Assembly (NCBI GenBank): GCA_964633825.1
Contig: CAZWHE010000135.1
Span: 1-11,121, forward strand
Length of the DNA: 11,121 nt
Reading direction: 5' to 3'
From: CAZWHE01 sp964633825
GTDB lineage: Bacteria > Planctomycetota > B15-G4 > CAYZWU01
Shown piece by piece: positions 1 to 7,766 of this stretch. Under the pieces are notes generated by a model. That model did not search any database. It was not told where the DNA came from and saw only the letters and a list, made by a program, of their open reading frames with translations. The translations under genes and the position numbers were made by a program. Positions within the stretch are counted from its first letter, which is position 1; every line of letters begins with the position of its first letter.

Positions 1-2555
1 CCCTTTCCTGGATCGTCATGGGTAAAGGACGTGGCCTGAACAGCCGCAAAGGGATAATCCATGTTCAGCGTGAAAACCTGATAAGACTGATAATCCTGTG
101 CGGTCGAGTACTTCGCCGAAAAGAAAACCATGTTGGCGCCAGGTGATGCGGGGTAGAGAAAACGCATGTGCTCCACACCCTGATTAACACTGTTATCGAA
201 GGTGATATCTCCGGTCAATCCAAACCCCGAACCGAATTCATCGCCCGTCAGGTTGAAGATCTCGAAATCATTCTGGAGGTCGACGCCAACAAGATTGACT
301 ATCTTTTCGGGATTTTCATTCTTCCACCTGAGGAAGAAGAAATAACGCCCGTCGTCGGACAGGAAATAGCCCATCGGCTTGACATCACCATGGTTCTCGT
401 AGGGAGGAAGGGCCCCCCCGGCCGTAACCGTGAGGTTTCGATAGCTTTTCGGCAAAGCGGTGTAGACAAAGAGATCCGTTTCCGATCTAAACATGATTTG
501 CTGCTGGCCGCAGAAGAAGAGGATGGTGTTGTCGTCAGCAATGCAGGGATCATAAACACAGATTTCTTCGCCTCCTGAAAAGCCCGAGAAGGGGAATTCG
601 CCTCCCTCGAGAAGACCGTCGCCCCCTGCATCGGAGCCGTCGGTGGAGTAGAAATAGAGATCTTCGCTGCCGTTGATGTCATTCGTGACAAAGGCGACCT
701 TCGATCCATCCGCCGAGATGGCGGCCCTGGCCAGCCCGTTGTAGCACCTTCTGAAGGGCATGATTTCGGCGGCCGCCATTTGTGAAACATTGTAGACGGT
801 CTGGTCGGTTTTCCACTTGTCTTTGATGTTATCGTACCACGAGTCGAGGTTTGTAATGGTGTAAACATCCCATTCCCAGACCACGGGATTGCCGCCCGTA
901 TTCTCTGTCCCGGCCGCTCTGAGGCAGAGCGTCTTTCTGTCTTCGGAGACCAGCCAGTTCATCTGTGAAACCTTGGGCTTGGAGGGATAGTCGGTCTTGC
1001 TGTATTCGTAAGTCTTGCCCAGATTGATCGGCTCATATCCACCGCCCGTGGGCGGGAAGTCATTGCTGCGGTTAATAAAATCCGCTTTGAACGCGAGAAG
1101 ACCGTGCACGTTGCCGATGGGGAATTTCCAGACCACCGCCCCGTGTTCCTTGTTGGGCACCGGGGTTCCGGGGTTGGGATTGTAATCGGTGGCGAAGAGG
1201 AGCATCGCTTTGCCGGCCTCGTCATAGTCTTCCATAAAAACCAGTGTTTCGGCAAAAACATAGTTGAGGTTCCACGTCAGACCGGGAGGCTCGATAGCAA
1301 TATTCTGTGTGTTCGTATCGTTGGTGATGGACGGGTCGATATCCGACCAGTTCTGCCCGTCGAGCCGGATCAGATAGAGCTCATCCTGCATAAGAGGCGG
1401 CATGACATCGGCCCTGTCTTTTTTCAGGACAACGGCCAACAGGGTTCTGTCTTTGCTGATCGCAACGTTGCAGTCCCAAGGCGAGACGTGATTGACCTTG
1501 GTCTCCTTGAAAGAGCCGGTCAGCTTCCGGAACTCGTTCGTATTCACATCGAGAACCATGAATCCCCATTCCGGGCTCCCGGGATTGGTCGCATCCTTGA
1601 TGTGGTAAAGATTGAGATCGTCCTGAAGCCCCCCCGCAACGGGCGGGATGACGATGTGCTGTATCGCCGGGTTTTCGAAATTCCGGCAGACCTTGTCCCG
1701 TCTGTAGATCCTCATCTGCGAACCTGTCACCGGGTAATAAATGCTGTGCTGGATCTCGCTTGCGACAAAATCATCATGATCATCGCCGAAACCGGTCAGC
1801 CCGGCGTCGCCCGGCACGAGATAGGAGTGGCCGTTGAGAAAGATTGAGTTGGACGGAACGGGATACCAGTCCGCGGGCGCACCCGAATCTTCAAAAGCAA
1901 GATCGACTCCGATGAAATCGGGCGATCCCGATTCATCGATAGGGTTGTACCCATCGCTCAGATCTTCATCGTCCATGCGGCCGATCGTGGCGATTTCCTG
2001 GAGCGCTCCGGCTGATACGCCCCTGTGAACGGCGATATCGGCATTGGACGTCGGAACGGAGAGATCGATCCGGATTCCGTTCGTCCATTCCCAGGTCCCA
2101 TCGGGCGGAAAAGTGTCGCCCACATAAGCCTGGAAATAATAATCCTGAGCACCGTGCGTCCAACCGGGCGGCACCATGACCGTGATCTGTACCTTGCCGT
2201 CGGCGCCAAGAGTAAAAGGCCAGGCGCTGGGCCTCAGAAGGTAATCATAGGCGCTGAGAAAAAGACCGGTCTGGTTGCCGTTCGTGTTGTCCGAGCCGAT
2301 GATGGCATAGTATCCGAAAGCGTTTCCGTGGACTTCGAAAGTGCAGCGCTCGCCCGGAATGAAGACATCGGGCAAGGCCGGAAAAACCGTGGTGTTTTCA
2401 TAGGGAGGATTTACAAAAAAGCCGGGATCCGGGTAAGGATTCGGCGGATCCTCCTCGTCGTATATCGTCAGTGTGGGAGGCCACGTATCAGCCGGCAGCT
2501 CCCCGGACAAAAAGGAAAAAAGGACAATGGTCAGAATGACAGGAAAAAACCTCAC
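1..2555 (-). CDS. Secreted beta-propeller-like protein (PD40/TolB-type repeats), C-terminus beyond window
   Basis: One minus-strand frame stays open for 851 codons and leaves the window without a stop, so the C-terminus is missing. Start: GTG at 2555, with GGAGG six bases upstream. In-frame GTG 2561 sits directly against that GGAGG, and ATG 2573 has no good ribosome site. The N-terminus (MRFFPVILTIVLFSFLSG) is a signal peptide with likely cleavage after LPA near residue 22 and no lipobox, so export to the periplasm or outside is inferred. Residues about 55-168 look like a beta-sandwich (PGERCTFEVHGNAFGYY, then QITVMVPPGW and YYFQAYVG), of a kind I associate with planctomycete and myxobacterial secreted proteins. 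Degenerate PD40 blades follow: AISKDRTLLAVVL (~365), LVSEDRKTLCLRA (~535), ISADGSKVAFVTNDINGSED (~613) and FLSDDGRYFFFLRW (~731). No catalytic motif was found. It may bind or scaffold something, but the function is unknown. The reading frame is highly likely real; the propeller assignment is moderate. Confidence 0.85.
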   Translation of the reverse strand, partial: MRFFPVILTIVLFSFLSGELPADTWPPTLTIYDEEDPPNPYPDPGFFVNPPYENTTVFPALPDVFIPGERCTFEVHGNAFGYYAIIGSDNTNGNQTGLFLSAYDYLLRPSAWPFTLGADGKVQITVMVPPGWTHGAQDYYFQAYVGDTFPPDGTWEWTNGIRIDLSVPTSNADIAVHRGVSAGALQEIATIGRMDDEDLSDGYNPIDESGSPDFIGVDLAFEDSGAPADWYPVPSNSIFLNGHSYLVPGDAGLTGFGDDHDDFVASEIQHSIYYPVTGSQMRIYRRDKVCRNFENPAIQHIVIPPVAGGLQDDLNLYHIKDATNPGSPEWGFMVLDVNTNEFRKLTGSFKETKVNHVSPWDCNVAISKDRTLLAVVLKKDRADVMPPLMQDELYLIRLDGQNWSDIDPSITNDTNTQNIAIEPPGLTWNLNYVFAETLVFMEDYDEAGKAMLLFATDYNPNPGTPVPNKEHGAVVWKFPIGNVHGLLAFKADFINRSNDFPPTGGGYEPINLGKTYEYSKTDYPSKPKVSQMNWLVSEDRKTLCLRAAGTENTGGNPVVWEWDVYTITNLDSWYDNIKDKWKTDQTVYNVSQMAAAEIMPFRRCYNGLARAAISADGSKVAFVTNDINGSEDLYFYSTDGSDAGGDGLLEGGEFPFSGFSGGEEICVYDPCIADDNTILFFCGQQQIMFRSETDLFVYTALPKSYRNLTVTAGGALPPYENHGDVKPMGYFLSDDGRYFFFLRWKNENPEKIVNLVGVDLQNDFEIFNLTGDEFGSGFGLTGDITFDNSVNQGVEHMRFLYPASPGANMVFFSAKYSTAQDYQSYQVFTLNMDYPFAAVQATSFTHDDPGK

Positions 2556-2594
2556 GCTCACCCTCCGTATCATTAGGCCAAAAATGGTTCTGTC

Positions 2595-2635
2595 CCTCAG
2601 ACCGCAGCTCAATCAAAAGATTGTCGCAGATGAGG
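2595..2635 (-). promoter_or_regulatory. Possible hairpin in the leader of the propeller gene
   Basis: Read on the minus strand, CCTCA (2635-2631) can pair with TGAGG (2599-2595). Inside it, CAATC and GATTG (2623-2619 and 2614-2610) form a perfect stem around a TTTT loop. The two five-pair stems are separated by an asymmetric internal loop. The element ends 40 bases before the GTG start. No T-run follows directly, so it is not a convincing terminator. It could be a leader structure or chance. Confidence 0.2.
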
Positions 2636-2800
2636 TCATAAATTCGGAACCTTACCATTATTTATGCAGTTTATCCAAAGGGGGTAACAAAATCACAGGA
2701 TATCACGCTTCAAGCCGCGATGAGCCAAAAAATTACGCGCATCAAGGTCAAAATCAGGGCCCCGGCTTGTTCAGAATTTTAACTCCTTAAATGTATAGGA

Positions 2801-2809
2801 ATTATAACA
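2801..2809 (-). promoter_or_regulatory. Extended -10 promoter for the propeller gene
   Basis: The minus strand reads TGTTATAAT here, a perfect extended -10 element (TGnTATAAT), starting three bases after the truD stop codon. No good -35 hexamer lies 16-18 bases upstream, which extended -10 promoters tolerate. Transcription would start near 2794-2796, giving an untranslated leader of about 240 nt before GTG 2555. This would let the propeller gene be expressed separately from the housekeeping operon upstream. The rest of the 2556-2811 gap shows no clear terminator and no plausible gene. An AAGGAG at about 2787-2782 has no usable start codon after it. The assignment rests on one motif and its position. 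Confidence 0.45.
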
Positions 2810-2811
2810 TA

Positions 2812-4035
2812 TTAGATCTTCGTGGATTTCATCACTTCTCTCAAGACCACAGTGGCATAACAGCCGGGGGGAAGGTCGAAAGAGAGAACAAGCGAATCTT
2901 TTTCTCCTTCGCTGACGCTGACCTCATTCAGCGGTACACGAAGGGGGCGCCGCGCCCCTTTCACCGAGTAGCGCGAAAACCTCTCAAAATCGTCGAGAGC
3001 CAGCCCTTCCTCCATGAGGATTTCGTTTTCCAACTCAAGGGGCCGTCCCCGCGGCATGAGGAGCTTCGACCCGAAAAGAGGTCCTGAAGGACTGATCTCG
3101 AATGCATCCGCTCTCGGCGATTCGGTCTCAAGATCTTCAACGAGAAAACAAGCTCCGTTCCGGTGAATCCAGGCGATATCGCCCTCTTCAAGCCTGTCGA
3201 TGCCGCAAATTCGGCGGGCGAGAAGACGATTGAAGAGATGGGATTGATAAGCCGACATGTAGAGATCGATGATTCTCTTGTCGAGGGACATGGCCGCTTT
3301 TTCATAATCGCCGTCCATCCGGCTCAACGTTTCGAGGACCCGGCGCTCGTATTTAAAAGACCTGCGCATCGCCGTCGCGGCCTGAGCGAACTCACCCCGC
3401 TCGTAATGGGAAATGACCTCGCCGTAGTCCGGATCGATGCCGGTTCTGGGCGTAGCGATCAGTTCGTCGGCAAAGCGCTCGAAATCACCCGCCAGAAGAG
3501 CTTTTCCGAGAAGATGGGTGTTTCCGAGCAGCCCGAATCTTTGTTCTCCGAAGAAATTGGGAACCCCCTTTTCCGAAAGGACGGCCAGAACCGAACGGGT
3601 TTTTTGAACGGCGTCTTTGGAAACGCCGTGAATGGTGATCCGGAAGCGGTTCCCCTGGAGGTGCCCTCTCTTCAGCTTGTTTTTGTGGCGGATGGTTTCG
3701 AGAATCCTGATCCCGGGAAGGTCGAGGGCCGCGACCCGATCGTCGGACACGCTTCCCACGGAAATATACTGGCGGGTCAGGGCATGCGCGTCCTTGAGCC
3801 CGGCAAAACCGAATTCGCGTTGGGGACGTTTCAACGCTCTGGACAGGCGCTGGACCGCTTCGAATGTCGAAATCCCCCTCTTTTCCACAAGAAGGTAGAG
3901 ATGATGTCCTTTTCCCGAGGGAACGTAGAGCGGGATCTCATGAACAACGAAATCATCGGGGCCTACCTTGATCCTTCCCCCCGTTCCGGGAAGATCAGCC
4001 GTCAGATGGGGGAGCTCATCAGTCACCGGGGGCAT
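2812..4035 (-). CDS. truD: tRNA pseudouridine synthase TruD
   Basis: TruD isomerises uridine 13 of certain tRNAs to pseudouridine in the cytoplasm. From the chosen start the protein has 407 residues, somewhat longer than E. coli TruD. The signature GFAGLKDAHALTRQ contains the catalytic aspartate (about D82). Downstream are NFFGEQRFG (about 160-168) and YMSAYQSHLFN (about 259-269), both typical of TruD. In the signature, the position after KD is Ala-His rather than the Arg seen in E. coli. I prefer ATG 4035: AAGGGA lies seven bases upstream of it, while ATG 4056, which would add seven residues (MVLRDLH), has no ribosome site. Either start overlaps the nadK end (17 or 38 bases), so translational coupling is likely. 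TruD has a scattered distribution, and finding it as the last gene of a dxs-nadK block is not a standard arrangement. Confidence 0.93.
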   Translation of the reverse strand: MPPVTDELPHLTADLPGTGGRIKVGPDDFVVHEIPLYVPSGKGHHLYLLVEKRGISTFEAVQRLSRALKRPQREFGFAGLKDAHALTRQYISVGSVSDDRVAALDLPGIRILETIRHKNKLKRGHLQGNRFRITIHGVSKDAVQKTRSVLAVLSEKGVPNFFGEQRFGLLGNTHLLGKALLAGDFERFADELIATPRTGIDPDYGEVISHYERGEFAQAATAMRRSFKYERRVLETLSRMDGDYEKAAMSLDKRIIDLYMSAYQSHLFNRLLARRICGIDRLEEGDIAWIHRNGACFLVEDLETESPRADAFEISPSGPLFGSKLLMPRGRPLELENEILMEEGLALDDFERFSRYSVKGARRPLRVPLNEVSVSEGEKDSLVLSFDLPPGCYATVVLREVMKSTKI

Positions 4036-4903
4036 GTGAAGATCCCTTAAAACCATGGGTTTCGTTATTCAGGGATGTCCCCGCCCAGTTGAATTTCTGG
4101 CGCAGGGTCTCGAAGTAGGTCCGTCCCGTCACCTTCACGAGCAGGAACGGGTCGGGAGATTTTTTGATGATGAGCTTTTCGTCCCTGCCGAGGCGGTATG
4201 TTCTCTGTCCGTCCAGGGTGAGAGTCAGTGAATAGCGGCTCTCCCGGTACCGGAACTCGAGGCGTCTCGAGGCGTGAATGACAAGAGGGCGTATCGTCAA
4301 GGAGTGGGAACAGATCGGGTTGATGATGTAGGAATCCATGCCGGGCTCGACGATGGGCCCTCCCGCGGCGAGAGAATAAGCCGTGGACCCTACGGGAGTG
4401 GAGGTGATGACGCCATCGCCGTGGAATGTGGTGACATAGTCCCCATCCACGATGACGTCGAGCATGATCATCCTGGAAATGTTGTGCGAAGCCAAGACAG
4501 CGTCGTTGAGGGCCAATCCGCTGAACACAATCTTTCGACCTTTCCGGACCGAACAGGAAAGCATCATACGCTCTTCCACACGTGATTTGCCGGAAATGAT
4601 CTTGAGAAGGTTCTTCTCGCAGTCTTCAGGGGTGAGCTCTGAAAGGAACCCGAACCGTCCCATCTGGATGCCCACAACGGGTATCTGCCTGCGCCCCAGC
4701 TTCGAGGCAACATTGAGAATGCTCCCGTCACCGCCGAGAATCACTATCAGGTCGGCCCTGGCGGGGCTGAACCGGCGCGGATCGAGGACAAGCCTGACCG
4801 AGCGGACCAGGGGCAAGAGGTAATCCCTGATACGCTCAGAAAATTTCCTGACTTCGGGCAGCCGGCAGTTGCCGACGACGAGAATGCGGTCGTACTTTTT
4901 CAT
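4019..4903 (-). CDS. nadK: NAD kinase
   Basis: NadK phosphorylates NAD to NADP in the cytosol. The 294-residue product carries the GGDGS nucleotide-binding motif (57-61), the LND motif (132-134) and the long conserved stretch from GDGVITSTP through VGSTAYSLAAGGP (162-183). The C-terminal core ends near FNWAG (271-275), where NAD kinases normally stop. The last ~19 residues are a tail that partly reads over the truD start. The ATG at 4903 gives a normal N-terminus (KKYDRILVVGN) but has only a weak ribosome site, and it lies 68 bases inside dxs. It is therefore probably translated by coupling to dxs. NADP supply suits the NADPH-using IspC step of the MEP pathway whose first enzyme is encoded next door; that functional link is inferred. 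In many Gram-positive bacteria tlyA sits between dxs and nadK, and it is absent here. Confidence 0.95.
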   Translation of the reverse strand: MKKYDRILVVGNCRLPEVRKFSERIRDYLLPLVRSVRLVLDPRRFSPARADLIVILGGDGSILNVASKLGRRQIPVVGIQMGRFGFLSELTPEDCEKNLLKIISGKSRVEERMMLSCSVRKGRKIVFSGLALNDAVLASHNISRMIMLDVIVDGDYVTTFHGDGVITSTPVGSTAYSLAAGGPIVEPGMDSYIINPICSHSLTIRPLVIHASRRLEFRYRESRYSLTLTLDGQRTYRLGRDEKLIIKKSPDPFLLVKVTGRTYFETLRQKFNWAGTSLNNETHGFKGSSHAPGD

Positions 4904-6794
4904 TCACGTATTCCAGAATGCGGCGGGTGATACCTTCGGGAGTCAATCCCAGGATCTGCAGCAGCTCTTCCCGGGATCCCTGTTCAACGAACCTGTCCCC
5001 TACGCCGAGCCGCAGGAAGCACCCCCTGTCTCCACTGTCTCCAAGAAATTCCATAACAGCGGACCCGAAACCTCCCGCCAGCGCATGTTCCTCCACGGTG
5101 ACAACCAGTTCCTTTCCCTGAGACGCCTCCAGGATGAGAGCCCTGTCCAGAGGTTTGACGAACCGGGCATTTATCACGGCCGTGTCTATCCCGTCGAGTG
5201 TGAGGCGCTGCGCCGCAGCAAGGGCGGGGTAAACCATGGAGCCGTATGCGATGATGACCACATCCCGGCCCTCTTTCAGGATCTCACCCCGACCCTTTTC
5301 CAGAGGCGTGGATGATGGAATGCTCTCCCCCGGAACCTTGCTCCTCGGAAAACGGATGGCAACCGGTCCCTTCTGTTCCACGGCAAAGCGGATCATGGCC
5401 CTGAATTCCTCTCCATCCCGGGGAGCCATGATCGTCATGTTGGGAAGCGGTCGGAGATAGGAAATGTCGTACAGCCCGTGATGGGTCGGGCCGTCCTGTC
5501 CCACAACACCGCCCCGATCGAGAGCGAGAACGACATCGGCGTTCTGGAGGCAGATCTCTTGAAAGACCTGGTCAAAGCTCCTTTGGAGGAACGTCGAATA
5601 AACGGCCACAACCGGTTTGGCGCCCGCAAAGCTCAATCCGGAGGCGAAAGCCACGGCATGCTGTTCGGTGATCCCCACGTCATGAAATCTCTCGGCGTGC
5701 TTTCTGGAGAATTCCTTGAGCCCCGTTCCCTCGGGCATGGCGGCCGTTATCGCCACGAGATCATCCATTTCATCAGCCAGCTCGATAAGGGTCTCTCCGA
5801 AGATATCGGTGTAACTCTTCTTCCCGGACCGGCTCAAGGAGATCGTGTTATCGAGATCCGAGACGTTCCCGGGAGCAAGAGCCTCTCCCGACGCCGGGCT
5901 GATTCCATGGAAAGACTCCGGATCGTCGAGGGCCTTTTCGTAACCTTTTCCCTTGCTGGTCAGCAGGTGAAGGAGAGTCACGCCTTTCTTCTCTTTCAGG
6001 TTTTCGACCGTCTCGATGACCAAGGGAAGGTTGTGCCCATCGATGGGGCCATAGTATCCGAGACCCAGTTCTTCGAAGATATGGCCGGGAACGAGAGCGT
6101 TCTTGAGAGTCCGCGTGATTTCGGATATTCCCTTGTCCATCTTGTCGCCGATGATGGGGAGACCGGAGATGATGCTCTGGAGCTCCTTCTTGGTCTCCCT
6201 GTAAATCGGGGCCATCCGGATGCGGCTCAGGTATTTGGCCATGGCGCCCACCGTCCTGGAAATGGACATTTCGTTGTCATTGAGCACGATCAGCATGTCC
6301 CGGTCCTTGTGACCGGCCGTGTTGATCGCCTCAAGAGCGACACCCGCGCCGAGCGCCGCATCCCCGATGACAACGACCATTTTCCTGTCGTCCTTCCCGT
6401 TATGCTTGTCCCAGCATGCCACTCCCGATCCGAGCGAAAGCGATGTTCCGGCGTGACCCGTGTGAAAGAGGTCGTAGGAAGACTCGGGGGGATAAGGAAA
6501 ACCCGACAATCCGCCGTACTTCCTCAGGGTGGGAAATTTCTTCCTGCGGCCCGTTAAAAGCTTGTGGGGATAACACTGGTGCCCCACGTCGAAAATCAAC
6601 CGGTCATGAATGAAGTCGTAACAATAATGAAGCGCGATGGTCAGCTCGACGACCCCGAGGCTCGATGCCAGATGGCCTCCATTGGCAATCACGGTCTTCA
6701 CGATCTTCATGCGGATCTCGGCGGCCAGCTCGATCAGCTGGTCCACGGAGAGGGCTTTGAGATCCTTGGGGCTGTCGATTTTTTCAAGAATCAT
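4836..6794 (-). CDS. dxs: 1-deoxy-D-xylulose-5-phosphate synthase
   Basis: Dxs condenses pyruvate and glyceraldehyde-3-phosphate with loss of CO2, using thiamine diphosphate, to begin the MEP isoprenoid pathway. The 652-residue protein has the expected order: HLASSLGVVEL (41-51), DVGHQCYPHKLLTGR (69-83), HTGHAGTS (111-118), the ThDP/Mg site from GDAALGAG (144) to LNDNEMSIS (171-179), YGPIDGHN (248-255), the transketolase central domain with catalytic E377 in GITEQHA, and the C-terminal domain. GDAALGAG is a slight variant of the usual GDGALTGG. ATG 6794 has AGGAG eight bases upstream. It is slightly longer than usual because the last ~22 residues (from about NEKVRPHS) read over the nadK start. 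The conserved family end is near GITRRILEYV. It lies 30 bases after ispA, as is common for ispA-dxs pairs. Confidence 0.97.
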   Translation of the reverse strand: MILEKIDSPKDLKALSVDQLIELAAEIRMKIVKTVIANGGHLASSLGVVELTIALHYCYDFIHDRLIFDVGHQCYPHKLLTGRRKKFPTLRKYGGLSGFPYPPESSYDLFHTGHAGTSLSLGSGVACWDKHNGKDDRKMVVVIGDAALGAGVALEAINTAGHKDRDMLIVLNDNEMSISRTVGAMAKYLSRIRMAPIYRETKKELQSIISGLPIIGDKMDKGISEITRTLKNALVPGHIFEELGLGYYGPIDGHNLPLVIETVENLKEKKGVTLLHLLTSKGKGYEKALDDPESFHGISPASGEALAPGNVSDLDNTISLSRSGKKSYTDIFGETLIELADEMDDLVAITAAMPEGTGLKEFSRKHAERFHDVGITEQHAVAFASGLSFAGAKPVVAVYSTFLQRSFDQVFQEICLQNADVVLALDRGGVVGQDGPTHHGLYDISYLRPLPNMTIMAPRDGEEFRAMIRFAVEQKGPVAIRFPRSKVPGESIPSSTPLEKGRGEILKEGRDVVIIAYGSMVYPALAAAQRLTLDGIDTAVINARFVKPLDRALILEASQGKELVVTVEEHALAGGFGSAVMEFLGDSGDRGCFLRLGVGDRFVEQGSREELLQILGLTPEGITRRILEYVNEKVRPHSRRRQLPAARSQEIF

Positions 6795-6824
6795 CTGGCG
6801 GACTCCTGCAATTCACCGATCTCT

Positions 6825-7733
6825 TCAGCGCTTCCGGGAGAGCATTCTCTCGACCAGCCTACGCAGCAGGTCGAACCTTTCCTCACGAGGAATAAGCTCG
6901 ATCGCTTTCCGGGTCTCGTCGCGAGCGGCCTTTTCCGAGGCTTCGAGACCGATGACACCGGGAAAAGTCGCCTTCCCGCGAACGGCATCCTTACCGGTCT
7001 TCTTGCCCATATCGGACGTTGTACCTACAACGTCCAGGATATCGTCTTTTATCTGAAACGCCATGCCGATATGCTCTCCGGCTCGGGACAGAGTGCCGGC
7101 CATATCGTCATCAACGTCCGTGCTCAGCGCACCGAGCTCGAAAGCCGCCGAGATCATGGCGGCTGTTTTTAGGGAATGCACGGCACGAACGCCGTCGAGA
7201 TCGATCGGCTGATCCTCGGCCTCCAGATCCCTCATCTGGCCGAGAACCATGCCCGACGGTCCCGCCGCCCGGGCCAGGACCCGGATAGCACAAAGAGTCC
7301 TGCCCGGATCGATATCGTTTTCAGCCGCAGCCTGAAAAGCCAGGGTTAAAAGCGCATCCCCGGCCAGAATAGCCGTGGCCTCATCGAAAGCTTTGTGGCA
7401 CGTGGGCTGCCCCCTTCTCAGGTCGTCGTCATCCATGGAGGGAAGATCGTCGTGGATGAGCGAGTAGGCATGAATCATTTCGAGCGCGCAGGCGAGAGGG
7501 AGAGCGCTGCGTTCCCGGCCCCCAAGGCTTCGGTTGACAAGGAGGCAGATGGAAGGGCGCAGCCTCTTGCCGCCCGAAAAAAGGGAATGGCGCATCGCCC
7601 GATAGAGACGGTCTCCGAAACAGCCCGTTTGAGGCACGAGCCGATCCAGCGCCTCGTCAACGACTTGACGAGCTTCTTTCAGGAAACCGTCGAGCGCACG
7701 CTCATCCGTCATGGAACAGGCGGTGTTTTTCAT
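6825..7733 (-). CDS. ispA: Polyprenyl synthase, farnesyl (or geranylgeranyl) diphosphate synthase type
   Basis: This enzyme joins isopentenyl diphosphate units to an allylic primer, supplying FPP for undecaprenyl and quinone side-chain synthesis. Visible are GGKRLRP (54-60), the first aspartate-rich motif DDLPSMDDDDLRRG (95-108, with the two-residue insertion typical of bacterial type II enzymes), GQMRDLEAE (165-173), KTAAMISAA (189-197) and the second aspartate-rich motif KDDILD (229-234). Tyr90, five residues before the first motif, is aromatic, which usually favours a C15 product. C20 cannot be excluded. The length of 302 residues is normal. The ATG at 7733 has a purine-rich but poorly spaced ribosome site (GAGGG 15 bases away, GGGA adjacent), so the exact start is less certain; ATG at codon 8 is an alternative. 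The xseB gene that often precedes ispA is missing. Confidence 0.95.
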   Translation of the reverse strand: MKNTACSMTDERALDGFLKEARQVVDEALDRLVPQTGCFGDRLYRAMRHSLFSGGKRLRPSICLLVNRSLGGRERSALPLACALEMIHAYSLIHDDLPSMDDDDLRRGQPTCHKAFDEATAILAGDALLTLAFQAAAENDIDPGRTLCAIRVLARAAGPSGMVLGQMRDLEAEDQPIDLDGVRAVHSLKTAAMISAAFELGALSTDVDDDMAGTLSRAGEHIGMAFQIKDDILDVVGTTSDMGKKTGKDAVRGKATFPGVIGLEASEKAARDETRKAIELIPREERFDLLRRLVERMLSRKR

Positions 7734-7766
7734 TCCCTTTTTTTCTCGCCCTCATTGACCATAGAC

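Noticed and set aside
1104..1847. 247-codon plus-strand frame in the left region
   Set aside because: It is antisense to the 851-codon minus-strand frame, which has a signal peptide, a ribosome site and repeat motifs. The plus-strand product has no recognisable features.
2703..2735. Ten-residue frame MRVIFWLIAA in the propeller-gene leader
   Set aside because: No ribosome site and very short. It resembles a signal-peptide start but is most likely chance.
2782..2787. Perfect AAGGAG ribosome-site sequence after truD
   Set aside because: No ATG, GTG or TTG at a usable distance opens a frame of meaningful length.
3163..4050. 295-codon plus-strand frame
   Set aside because: Fully antisense to truD and the nadK end, whose motifs are unambiguous.
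5478..6557. 359-codon plus-strand frame
   Set aside because: Fully antisense to dxs. Long antisense frames are expected at this GC content.
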